A stretch of DNA of 64,000 nucleotides, from contig BRXU01000009.1 of NCBI GenBank assembly GCA_030267565.1, positions 2,316,001 to 2,380,000 of the forward strand. The letters are read 5' to 3'. Below, one piece after another: positions 50,750 to 62,700 of this stretch. The notes under the pieces were generated by a model. It did not search any database. It was not told where the DNA came from and saw only the letters and a program-made list of their open reading frames with translations. The DNA comes from Pleodorina starrii. Lineage: Eukaryota; Chlorophyta; Chlorophyceae; Chlamydomonadales; Volvocaceae. The position numbers and the translations under genes were made by a program. The first letter of the stretch is position 1. Every line of letters starts with the position of its first letter.

Positions 50750-53700
50750 ATGGATTATCGCTTGATAGCGTGTCGAGCCCTGGCCTTGCTGTGCCTAACG
50801 CTACTGCCGGGTGTTGTTAGGAGCTCGCAGAAAAATCACAAGGTGCGATCCTTCCTACTTGGATAGCCGACGTCGCTGCAACGACACTCAGTTTCCCGTC
50901 GCTCCCGTTTCATTTCAGTATGAGCCCGCGGAGAAGGTCAACCTATGGGTGAATAAAGTGGGGCCATACAACAATCCCCAAGAGACCTACAATTACTATT
51001 ACTTGCCTTTCTGCAAGCGGAGCCCCGGGCTGAAAGCCCAACACAGTTGGGGCGGACTTGGCGAGGTGCTGCAGGGCAACGAGCTGATTAACAGTCAGCT
51101 GGAAATAGTTTTTAAAGGTATGCGGCTCGTGGGCGGACAGCTTTGTTTGAGGAACTCCGGAACAGACGGCGACCGATCGCCTTTCCTTGCGTGTGCAGGG
51201 AACAGCACGGCATCAGAGATCTGCTCTATGACCTTGGATGAGCGTAAAGCAAGAGTTTTCGAGGATGCAATCCGTCGCCAGTACTGGTTTGAACTTTTCA
51301 TGGACGACGTAGGTGTTGCGCGGTCCGCGGGGCCCCCCACCACACCCACGTACATACCCCAAAGCCCAAGGGAGCTAGGATGGGGGTCACGCTGGAGGCG
51401 TAACGGGGGAATGGATGTGAAGCCCGGCCACGAGCGCCTATTTAAATTCAGGTCACCTGTTCACTGCCATGCTCTGCCTGGTGGTGCTGACCGTTGCTAG
51501 CTGTGACGGCGCCGGTGTCCCCCCTTCCCACCCGCACTGCACGCATCTCCAGCTTCCGGTCTGGGGATTCGTCGGCGAGCTTAAGAAGGACAACGGAGGC
51601 GTCGAGCACGCGTATATTTACACGAGCAAGACGTTTGACATCAGCTATAACAAAGACAGGGTAAGTGTGTAGAACCCGTGCTTATGTTGAGATTGCCCTC
51701 CCGCAACTATCACGCCGCAAGCGCAACCCCAGGACCTGGTCAGTGCCTCCCGCTGACTCATCGACTTAACCCCAACCCAACCTAACTCCTACTCGCAGAT
51801 CATCCAAGTGAACCTCACCACCGCGGATCCCGTCCTCGTGGACGTTGGCGCCAAGCTCGACTTCCGATACACTGTCAACTGGATCCCCACAAAGACGCCG
51901 TTCTCCCGCAGATTTGAGCGGTATCTAGATTACACATTCTTTGAGCACAAGGTACGGTACACGTCGTACAGCGTGTCCTGCGCCAAAGCAGGAGCGCCAG
52001 AGTAGCCCATGCCTTAGCAGGCACCCTAAACTCCTCTACGTCCGCGCCGCATCCGCGCATGTCCTCCTCCCGTCGCGAGTCTCGTACAAACGCCCAAGCG
52101 GTTACGAGCGGCCGCCTGTGCATAGCCGGTTTGCCAGCCCTGACGGCCGCTCTTCTCTGCTGTCCCCCCGCTGCTTGTGTGCACGTGACCCGCGCTCGAA
52201 AACCTGCATGCATGCAGATTCACTGGTTTTCGCTGGTGAACTCGTTCATGATGGTGCTCTTCCTCACCGGCCTTGTGGCCATCATCCTCATGCGCACGCT
52301 GCGCAAGGATTATGCCCGGTGAGGACGGAGGAGAAGGGCATGGGCTCGGTCCAGGACGGTGCCAAATCAGGGGGAACGGCTGGGGAGTGGACGCGTGGTC
52401 CAGACTATGGCCGGGCGCGGCGACCTTTCCCCTCCCTGGCCACCGGTCGCTGTGGGGACAGCTATCCTGGGCTAGGCATGTGTGGCTGGCTCGGTTCCAG
52501 GGCCGCAACTGGACGGCGCTGGTTGCGGCCGTGGACTTCCACACGGCGTTGGCCTTGCGAAGCGGCTGCCAGGATGCTGGGCAGTGCTCCCGGTGCTTCT
52601 CCCCATGTGGCGTGGGCTGTGTCTGGGCTCAAATTAGGAATACGTGTCTCGGCCTGTTGGTGGCGGCGAATGATTCACGTGAACATGGGGGTTAGCGGGT
52701 GCCCATGAACGAGCGTGTGTGTGGCGGCGAGTGTAGCTATTGGGGCGCGGTCTTGTGGAGTGGGCAACGGCGCAGTGAACAGCATCCCGCAGAGAAGATG
52801 CGGAGCTTCGGCCCAAGGTACGCGCGGAGATGCGCCCCGCCATGGGCGCGGCGGTGGGAGAAGGGTCGGGCCCCGTACCCGATGGGTGACGGCAGGGCTT
52901 AGTCAAGCGCTGCCGGGCCAACCAGTACCGTCCACTCCCAGCGGCCTTCACGGACCCGTCCGGTCCTCAAATTTATCGTGGCCGGCCTGCAGGTACGCGC
53001 GCTCCGCCGCGGACGCGCTGGACGCGGAGTCGCTAGAACGCGACTTTTCGGAGGAGTCGGGCTGGAAGCTGGTGCACGGCGACGTGTTCCGGCCGCCGCG
53101 GCACCTGACGCTGCTGGCGGCCAGCGTGGGCACGGGCGTGCAGCTGGTGTTCCTGTGCACCTCCGTCATACTGCTCACCATTGCGGGCTCGTTCTTCGAG
53201 GAGCGCGGCACCATCCTGACCTGCTTCATCATCGCTTACGCGCTCACGTCGTTCATAGGTGGGTGGGTGGGTGGGTAATAAAGAAGATACCGCAGCGAAG
53301 GGACGGAGACGGCGCTAGCGAGCGGTCCAGGACCCTGCGGGTGGGTGGGCGTCCTGGGCGTGGTGGGCGGGCGCGCCACTGGGGCCGGGGGCTGGGATGG
53401 GGGGAGTGGGGGCTGCACTCTAGGGAAACGTCGAGCGCAGGCGTAACATGGTCGAGGAGGCTGGCCGCGCATGGCGTGGCGGCGGGCCAGCAGTTGGAAA
53501 GGGCCGGGCCGCGCCGGCCGCCAGACGGTTCGTCGAACGGGGTCGGAGTCGCGCCGGTGGGGGACCCAGGCGTGAGGGGCGCGAACGAGGTGCGGGGAGA
53601 GGCTGGGTACCAGGGATGCGTTGGGCGGGAAGAGCAGGCGGTTGGAGGGCTATCATGGAGGCGAGGGGGTTGACGCGCGAGTGGGAAGGCCCACGACAGC

Positions 53701-55678
53701 CGCCGGATGGCCGCCCAGCCGAGCCTACGAGGGGCGTTGACGTGGGCATGGGCGTTGACGTGGAATGGAGCGCCCGGACCGTCGCCGGACGCACCTCCAC
53801 CCCCGGCTTTCGCCGCGGCCGGCCATCCCTGCCATTCCATGCCACTTTCGCGGCCAACCCAGCCCATTCCGTCCCGCTTTGGCTAGCGTCCCCACCGTGT
53901 GGTGTATGAGGAGTACCGTCACTTTCCCCCCGCCCGCCGCGCCCCATTCGGCACCCCACCCCACCTCAACAGCACCAACGACGCATCGCACTCTTAACCC
54001 CACCCCATCCCCGCAGGCGGCTACGTGTCCGGCGGGCTGTACGCGCGGCACGAGGGGCGGCAGTGGATCCGCACTATGTTGCTGACGGCATCGCTGTTCC
54101 CGGGGCTCTGCTTCGGTATCGCCTTTGGCCTCAACACCATCGCCATCTTTTACCACTCGCTCGCGGCCGTGCCCTTCGCCTACATCATGGCGGTGCTGCT
54201 GCTGTGGGGCTTCATCTCCTTCCCGCTCTGCCTCATCGGCACCGTCATCGGGCGCAACTGGAACTCCGTTCCCAACTGTGAGGGCGGTGGGCTGCGGGGG
54301 GTCGGGGTCCTAGGCCTGGCGGGGTGCGCTGGGCTGGGAGAATGGGGACTCTTGAGCGCTGGGCTGGCGCCCGGCGCTGCGCGTGGCGGTGGCGGTGGTA
54401 CTAGAGGTGATGGGGAGATGTGAGGGTGGAGGCCAGGGAGTAGGGTTTCGGGGACCCAGAGACAGTGGGATGGGGTTTCGGGGGACCCAGAAACGCAGTC
54501 GACGCAACCGATTGCGGGGTGTTCGCTTGTCAGGGTCCCGGTGCGCCAAGGTCACACGAGCGCCGATCCGCCTGCCTTTTAGAGCTGTAGCATAGGGGCT
54601 TTGCTGCACCGTGAGCCCGCCCGATGGGTGCCTCCATCTCCTCTCTCTCTCTTCCTCACTATTTCTGTCGGCTGCGGGAACCCGACGGCCCACGGCCCCA
54701 CAGTCAGCTGTAAAAGCACGTTAACTGCGACGCGCACACGAGAAAGAGACGGCACATCCCCGCCCACCCCTGTGCGCGCCGATACTTGCCTGTGCCCTGG
54801 GTTCCCTTGGTACCCGAATCCTTCGTGTCCAATCTCTGTTGCGACGCGCCTTTCCCAGCAAAGAGGCGATATCACCTGCGCCGCTCACCTCGCTGTCGGT
54901 GTGTGGGGGCACATCTTCCCGCGGCTGCGCACCTGAAGTGCGGACCCAAGCTCTCGCTCACATCGCGCCCCCGGATCGCCCTCCCGGACATTTGTTTCCC
55001 ACAGACCCCTGCCGTGTGAAGCGCATCCCATCGCCCATCCCCGACAAGCACTGGTACCTGCGCCCTTGGGCCATCTGTGCTGCGGGCGGCCTGCTGCCGT
55101 TCGGGTCCATCTTCATCGAGGTGGGTGGCCGTGGTCGGTGACCGACACCGTTTCACGGGCCTGAGGCCAGACCTGCCTTATGTGCCGCCTGCCTATCGGC
55201 ACTGCCGCTCTGGCCCCTGCCCTACCCCTCCCCAACCCAACTCGATCCAAGTAACCAACCCGCACTTGCTTGCTCGCTCGAACCTTGCGGCTGTGTCCAG
55301 ATGTACTTTGTGTTCACGAGCTTTTGGAACTACAAGGTGTACTACATCTACGGCTTCCTGCTGCTGGTGGTGCTGATCCTGCTGGTTGTGAGCGTGTGCG
55401 TCACGATCGTGGGCACCTACTTCCTGCTCAACGCCGAGAACTATCACTGGCAGTGGACCGCGTTCGGCATGTCGGCGTCCACCTCCTTTTACGTCTTCCT
55501 CTACTCGGTGCACTACTTTCTGTTCAAGACCAAGATGACGGGCCTGTTCCAGACGTGCTTCTACTTTGGCTACACGTCGATGTTCTGCCTGGGGTTAGCG
55601 CTGCTGTGTGGCGCGGTGGGATACATGGCCGCCGCGGCGTTCGTGCGGACGATATACCGCAACGTCAAGTGCGACTGA
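50750..55678 (+). CDS. Transmembrane 9 superfamily (EMP70/nonaspanin) protein
   Basis: Exons: 50750-50842, 50919-51117, 51199-51308, 51553-51660, 51799-51951, 52218-52318, 52993-53258, 54017-54277, 55005-55120, 55301-55678 (TGA), giving 594 residues, the usual TM9SF length. An N-terminal signal peptide ([21 protein letters not shown]) precedes a lumenal domain with [29 protein letters not shown] and [13 protein letters not shown]. After [16 protein letters not shown] come the remaining helices. Family signatures include [23 protein letters not shown], the [17 protein letters not shown] loop, and YYIYGFLL. It ends NVKCD, fitting the KxD/E-type Golgi-retention tail of these proteins. Relatives act in the Golgi/endosome, in membrane-protein sorting and adhesion. 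The motif set is closest to the TM9SF3/plant TMN11-12 branch, a judgement made by eye. Confidence 0.95.
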
Positions 55679-56058
55679 GAGAATGTAGAGCGCGAGGGGC
55701 GCGGAAACAGATTTTGGCGGAGGCAGAGGCTTGGCAGAGGGCTTGCGCCAGCCCGCGCGTCGGTAGCTGTTAGGTTGTCAACTGGGCCTGCCTTGGCAGA
55801 GAGGTTGGCGAGGGACGTGGGAGCAGGAGGGATTAGTACACGGGGTGGTCGCCTGTATGGGATGCAGGGACGGAGGGAGGGTATTAGGGAAGTGCGCTTG
55901 CGTGGTGACCGTTTGGCGGGCGGCCTCGCTAGTGGGTTTGGCGAGGCTGCTTGCTGGCTGCGGGGATGGGGGCTGCGGTGCAATGAAGGACGGTGGGTGG
56001 TCAATCCATGGGGCCACGCATTGTGCAGACCAAGCTGCTTGCTATCTTTGATCCGGGT

Positions 56059-56063
56059 TGTAA
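56059..56063 (+). terminator. TGTAA poly(A) signal for TM9SF
   Basis: It lies about 380 bases after the stop at 55678; a second TGTAA is near 56299. Confidence 0.5.
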
Positions 56064-56609
56064 GCTTTCGTTCGGGGGAGACCTCGCGGTCGTGATATCA
56101 ATCATGTGGATGTGTGTTTGGGCTTGCAACGTCTTGCGGTGGTCATAGCATGCGTCCTTTGATGAGGGTTTGGATGGCAAACCCGCCCTCCGGTGGATAC
56201 CGGCCCATGGGTCGACAAACGACATGGACCCGGGCGCTACGCGCTTCTGATTGGGGGCACACGCGTCCTCGGATTGCAAATTTTCGGCAGCTGGCAGTTG
56301 TAACCTGCCTGGCACTCATGCCTGCGCCGCTTGTTTTCCGCGAGATGTTGTTGTCAACAGCAATAACGGACTGCATTCCAGTTTCATGCCTTGACGGACA
56401 ACTCACTTTTTTGAGACAGTCCACTGGCTTTTAAGGGCATTCCTGATGCCTGTGGAATGGTCCTGTGGCTGTATCACTTCATCGAAATCCGTACTCGTGG
56501 GCGTTGCTCACTCCATGCAGACGTCCACTGTTTGTGCTAATATGCCCAAAGTAATTAGTACTTGCAAGCATAAAAAGCGACGAACGCTTATGAAGCTTTA
56601 GGGAAGCCT

Positions 56610-56631
56610 GGACCGTCTTGCTGGACGGTCC
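56610..56631. repeat. Small inverted repeat upstream of the LysM gene
   Basis: GGACCGTC and GACGGTCC (8 bp, perfect) flank a six-base loop, about 105 bases before the LysM start codon. It may be in the promoter or the 5' UTR. A second, imperfect 12-13 bp inverted repeat lies inside exon 1, at about 56760-56793. Confidence 0.7.
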
Positions 56632-56735
56632 CTATGCGTAACTAGTGCCTCTAATCTTTGACCTGAGGCCTCGAAACTGGTCCTAACTCTCCTGCAGAGT
56701 CGAAACGTTGCCGAAACCGGACCCTACTGGGGCTG

Positions 56736-59700
56736 ATGAAGCCAGCAGTTTCTCCAATTGCACGGGGACCACTATTGGCCCGTGGTCCCGTGCTTCCTAA
56801 GCGATGCCTGCACAAAAGAAAAGCTTCATATGCGCGGAGGCGCTTGTGGGTTACGCTTGCGGCGGCAGAAGCAGAGCTCGGCACTCTGCACACCGTGCAG
56901 GCAAGCTGGCATGTTGCCGGATGACTGAGTTTTTGCCGCCATTCCATGAATTATGTTGTTCTCATCATCTTGAACGACATCGGCGTGTTGACCATGCATG
57001 ACCTGAACCGAGGGTGCCTCAGCATGCGTGCTCGTCTCCAACCGCAGACGGGCGAAACTCTGGCGCAGATTGCTCTCGCCTACGGCGTTTCCGTTGAACA
57101 GATACAGGTGGGATGTCGCTCAGCCGAGCCATGCACGGGATGCGGCATGTCCAGCACGACCAACTCCGCTTCTTTTTAACCATCAGGAGGCGCTGCCGCG
57201 AGGCAATCGCGGCAGGCGCGCCATTCTGCGCTCGGACACAAGTCTCCAGCCAGGGCAAAAGCTGATCGTAAGCAGGTACGCCCCAATTACGCGCATGTAC
57301 CGGTCGCCCGCCAGCTGCGCCCGCCAGCTGCGTTCCATGCAACCCTTTGGAATCACGCCTGCGTTCCTACCCACCCTTCCCCGCCTTCCCAGAGCCGCGC
57401 TCGTCGCTTTGCGCGCACCCCACGCCCGATCTTATCGCGCTCTTCCTTCCACTTGCCACCTCAACCACCACCGCAGCGACGCCCGCAGGTCGGGAGCGGC
57501 CGCGGGCATGGCGACCGCGCCGGGCATGGCAGCCGATGCGGCGGCGGCGCAGGGCGTGCAAGTCGCGTCGCTGGCGGCTGCCTGCCTGGGCGGCGCGCTG
57601 CTGGCGGCAGGTGCCTTCCGGCTCTTCGCTTCTCGAACATCGGTGCGTAAAGCCAGGTCGTGTGTCTCAGCACGGTGCTTCAACTGCAGTGGGTTCGTTT
57701 GCGCAGTCAGTCACTGGCTCGGCACGTGCCGTTTTTTTTGGGTCCCTCGCTGAAATGCGGTCCAAGTTCATGCGGTCCAGTGCCTCCCAAGGGGTCGAAC
57801 GCCCGTGGCGGGGACTTCCAGCGCCGAGTTGGCGACGATTTGGCCGCAGTGCTTTCACGCGCTCCTTCGCCCGCCCTGGTCGCACGTTCGACAAAACACA
57901 GGCCGTCGCCGCGGACGCAAAGGCGCAGCCGGCGCCAGCGCCAGCCGCAGCGGAACCGCCGCCCCCGGCGGCTGTGGCGGTGGTTGAGGCGGCGCCGACG
58001 GCCGCAGCATCTCCCCCGCCCGTCCAGTCCGCGGTGTCGGAAGTCAGGGCGCTGCTGCAGGTACGGCTCATGCACGACAATTACCTGGGATCCTTAACCG
58101 CTTGTGAGGTACCTCACGAACTCATCTCTGCCAACCGTCGTGAGCGCCTCCAGCGCTTGCAGCACGAAGCGCGAGTATCTTTTTTTTCCGAAATCGCATA
58201 CCCCTGGACCTGATTCGCGCGCCCCCTCTGGCAGAAATAATTGTTTTAGCGCGACTTAGCCGACAGCCATGGCTAAGAGCAAGAGCCCCGCCGCGGCGAG
58301 ATCCCGCTGGCGGCGACTCGCGCATCTCCCACCCATGATTCTCCCACCCGGATCATACCGTAAAGAACCTCGCATGCGTTTCCGACGGCCCGTGATGGAC
58401 ACAGGATGCCGCTGTGGAGATCCACGCGGTGGAGTCGGCGCTCGCGTCCCTGCGGCGAGCCGCCGCAGCCACCGCGGCCGCCAACGCCGCGTCGGCGGCC
58501 GGCGCCGCCGCCACCAGCGTCCGGCTGGCCTCAGCCGCCGATGCCGACTCGGTGAGGCTGGGGGGGGGCCGTGGGCGTGCGCGTGGGCGTGGGCGTGGGC
58601 GACTGTGGCATACGGTCTCGGCAGGGCTGCTGTTGCTTCTGCTTCTGCTGCTTGTGCTTCTGCTGTTTCAGGAGGGACACTGGTGTCCGTGTCCGTAGTT
58701 GATGCCGCTGCGGCGCGCGCGTGGGTGGGTGGCCCAGCTTTTGAGCCTCGGGGCAGGTCACTGGACCGTACCTCCATTGGCAGCCGTGTCGTCCCACGTT
58801 CCCACCTTCCCACCCAAGCGGCCAATGAAGTAGACCTGACCCGCCTGACCTTGTGTGCGCCGCCGCGCAGGCTGCGCCCGTCCTAACGACGTCGTTGGCG
58901 GCTCAGGCCGTGGCGCCGCCGCCGCCAAGCGCGGCTGCGGCCGAGGCGCCACTGGTCGAGAGCGCGCCCGCAGTCGCTGCCATGGGCGCGGCGCCAGCGA
59001 AGGCGCCGGCCACGCCAGTACCCTCGGAGCTGATCGCGGCCGCTGCTACTGGCGCGCCGGCAGCTGCCGCCGGGGACGCGGCGACGGTCATCGAGACGGC
59101 ATCGTCGGAGTATCTCCGGGCAGGTTCCGTCACCCCTGTAGCCGCCGCGACAGCGGCGGCAGAAACAACGGCAGTCGGCGTGGAAGGAGAAGCGGCGGAG
59201 GCGGAGGCGAAGCCGTCGGCGGAGTCGCCGTGGGCGGCGTTTGACACGGCGGCGCAGGTGGCGGCGGCGCGGGCTCGCGTGCAGGCGGCGATGGAGGCCG
59301 CGTATGGGCTGATGCTGGCTGTGCCGGTGGAGACGTCGGCGCCGGCCGCGGCTGCGCCGCCGGAGGCGGCGCCGGCGGAGTTGGAGGCGGCATTGCCGGC
59401 GCCGGCGGCGCCGCCTTTGGAGTTGGAGGCGGAGATGGAGGTGGCGCCGCCGGCGCAGGAGGCAACGGTGGAGGCGGCGCCGTCGGTGCCGACAGCCGAG
59501 TTGATCGCGCCGCCAGCGGAGGCGGAGCCGGAGATGCTGCCGCTGGTGACGGCGGCGGCGCTGAGCGAGGTGGCGCGGCCGATGGACGCCGTTTCTGCGG
59601 GGCAGGTGTTGGACCGCATCCGCTCTATCAACAAGCTGTTGGAGGAGGTGAGGACCTGCGGGTTGGGGGCCAGGGATGGGGGCGGGTTGGAGGACGAGTT

Positions 59701-62700
59701 GGGCCGGAGGACGGGGCGGGACGGGGCGGCAGGAGGGGCGCGCCGGGTCGTTGCACAGCTCCACCGGGGCCGGGGCGGGTCTGCGCTTTCCTGAGGTGAC
59801 GCCAGGCGCAGAAGGAAGGCCGCAGGCACGGAACTCACAATGTCACAACCGAAGGAAGAACCTCCCCTGGACTTTGCCCTCGCGGAACTTCCATTGCAAC
59901 AGGAGCAGCAGCGGGCGGCCGTCGAGGCGCTGAGCAGAGCTGTCGTTGTCGTCGAAGAGGTCACCCCGGAGCAATCGGCGGACTTCGCAGCGGCGGACTT
60001 CGCAGCGGCGGAGGTCGCAGCGGCGGAGGTCGCCGCGGCGGAGGCCGCCGCGGCGGAGTTCGCAGCGGCCGAGGCGGAGGCCGCCGCGGCGGAGGCTGCC
60101 GCGGCGGAGGCCGCCGCGGCGGAGGTCGCAGCGGCGGAGGCCGCCGCGGCGAAGGTCGCAGCGGCGGAGGTCGCAGCGGCGGAGGCCGCAGCGGCGGAGG
60201 TCGCCGCGGCGGAGGCCGCAGCGGCAGAGGTCGCCGCGGCGGAGGCCGCAGCGGCAGAGGTCGCCGCGGCGGAGGCCGCAGCGGCAGAGGTCGCCGCGGC
60301 GGAGGCCGCCGCGGCGGAGGCCGCCGCGGCGGAGGCCGCCGCGGCGGAGGTCGCAGCGGCGGAGGTCGCAGCGGCGGAGGTCGCAGCGGCGGAGGTCGCA
60401 GCGGCGGAGGTCGCAGCGGCGGAGGTCGCAGCGGCGGAGGCCGCAGCGGCAGAGGTCGCGGTCGCGGACGCAGCGCTGGCGTCGCCGTCGCCGTCGACGG
60501 CGGTGCCTGTGGAGACGGCAGAGGCGGTGGCGGCGGCGCACGTGGAGGCGCCGCCGTCAGCAGCACCCATGGAGGCATTGTCGCCGTCATCGGCGGCAGC
60601 AGTAGAGCCTGTGGTGGCCGCGCCCTTGGCGTCGTCGCCGGCGGCGGTGCTGCCCGTAGAGATGGTGGAACCAGTGGTGCAGGCCTTCGAGCCCGAGGTC
60701 GAGTACGTCCCCTCCGCCGCCGACACCGCCGCCGCCACGAGCTCCGGCGACGTGGCGACCGACCGAGAGCGGGCTGCGGGACTACTGGACAAGATTGATG
60801 TTCTGCTGGCGTCTTTCCAGACGCTGTCCGCCGATGACGAGGAGACGCTGGAGGAGATGCTGCGGGCGCCGCCGCCGCCACCGGCCAAAGCGGCGGCGGC
60901 GGCGGCTGCCGCCGCCGCTGCCACTGATCCGGAGGCAGTGGCGGCGGTGGAGCCGCCACCTGCGCCGGAGGTGGTGGCGGCGGTGGAGCCGCCACCTGCG
61001 CCGGTGGGGGTGGTGGCGGAGCTCCTGCCGCCGCCGCCGCTGGGGGCGGCGGCGGCGGCAGCGGCGGCGACGGCGGCGGACCTGACGGCCCTCAGCAGCG
61101 TCGACAGCACCACCACCGCGAAGCTGGTGCTCAAGCTGCCGCGGGTGCTGGGCGCGCCGCCGGCGGCGGCGCCGGCGCCGGAGGCGCTGGCGGTGGCGCC
61201 AGGCGGCGGCGCTGCCGCCGCCGCGGCGGCCGCCGCGGCAGCGGAGGCCCTGGAGGCGGTGGTGCGGCCGCTGGGTCCTCAGGTGGCCAACGAGGTTCTC
61301 GACCGCATCCGAGACATCGGAAAGCTGTTGGATGAGGTGGGAGCGGGCGGATGGGGTCCTCCCACCCGAATCACGAACTGGCCCCGGGGGACACGCGAAC
61401 CCCGCATTACCCGGCACAGTGACAGTGACTCGGCGAGCCCCACAATGCGTTGGACTCGACGGGTTGGGGCGGGGGGAGGTATGCGCGTTGAGCCCCGGTG
61501 TCTGAAGTGGGCGCCGTCGTCCCTCCAGGGGCTTCGCGCCTTCTTCGCTGCCCTTCACACCCCGTCCCGATATTCCCCCAAGTGGAAACCCTTACAATCC
61601 CCCGTATGTCCACACACACGGAGACATGGAGACAGGAAAGTATTACTCGGAAGAAAGGCAGGAGTGCTGCGGCCTCCGTTCAGGGCCGCGATACCTTGTA
61701 TGTTTGCCATGGCTGTCGTGCGAATACCGTGTGCGCCCTCCCGCTCCTGTCCGCGTGTCAACCGTGGTCAGGAGCAACGAAGATCGGATGTCAGGGCTGC
61801 AGTCGGCGTGGCGCCGGCGGCGCCGGCGGCGCCGGTGGAGCCGGCTGCCTCTGCCTGGCACGCCGGGTCGACGGAAGGGGCGGCCACGGCCACGCCTCAA
61901 GCCCCCGGGGAGACGGTGCGTCGGGGAGGACAGGGCGGGGCAGCATGGGCCCTTCTCACGGTTCGGTTGGGTCTGTGAATCGATGAGGGCTAAGCGGGTG
62001 AAGCGTAGCTCCCAAGGCGACGGCGGTTGCGGGGGTAGGCAAGCCATGGGTGCCACATGTGTCGGATCCACCTGAGCTGCTTGTCCGTTATTGTCTTGGT
62101 TGTAATTGATAGTTGTTCGCGTTGTGGTGGGCTGCAGCGGGGGTGGGCTGCAGTGGCTCCCCTTGTGGCTGTGTCGACGGGAGCTGTGGCGGCCGTCAGT
62201 GGGCCTTCCGCTCATAGGCAGCAAACAGTCAGTTGGGTCTTTCGATGAGGGACGCCCTGCGGCAACGCAGCGTTCAAGCCACATACCATAACGAGCTGAC
62301 CGCCGTTTCCCCGCTGTGTGCTGCGCATTGCCGTACGCAGTTGACGGACGCGCTGGGGGCCCTGTCAAGCTCCGCCGGCGCCGTCGCCGCCGGTGTCGGC
62401 ACCGCCGCCGCCGCCGCCGTCTCGGGTGCCGCCGCTGCGCCCGGCGCAATTCTCGAGAACCTGACGGCCGCCGCCGCGGCGTCGGGCGCCGCCGCCGCCG
62501 CCGCCGCTGCGACGGGCGCCGCCGCCGCTGCCGCCATGACGGCCGCCGCCGCTGCTCGCGCTGCCTTTCTGGAGGACCTGACTCGAGCTGCAGAGTCGGC
62601 CACACTGACCCCCCATCAGCAGCAGAACCTTCAGCGGCTTCGCGAGCTTCTGCTGCAGCAGCAGCCCCAGGCGGCGGCGGCGCGTGGACTGCCTGCGGCC

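Larger units (their letters stand above)
55679..56735. other. TM9SF 3' UTR and upstream region of the LysM gene
   Basis: The TM9SF transcript probably ends after the TGTAA at 56059-56063. The remainder is the presumed promoter and 5' UTR of the LysM gene and contains a small hairpin at 56610-56631. No coding region was recognised. Confidence 0.55.

Noticed and set aside
59946..60605. Arg/Pro-rich and Gly/Arg-rich frames through the pentapeptide array
   Set aside because: The 15-base repeat keeps several frames open. Only the Ala/Glu frame matches phase 0 at the flanking exons and reaches VLDRIRDIGKLLDE.
58903..61134. A 743-codon open frame on the minus strand
   Set aside because: It is the shadow of the Ala/Glu coding repeats. 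It is a Ser/Ala run without family motifs, while the plus strand gives phased exons and duplicated helix motifs.
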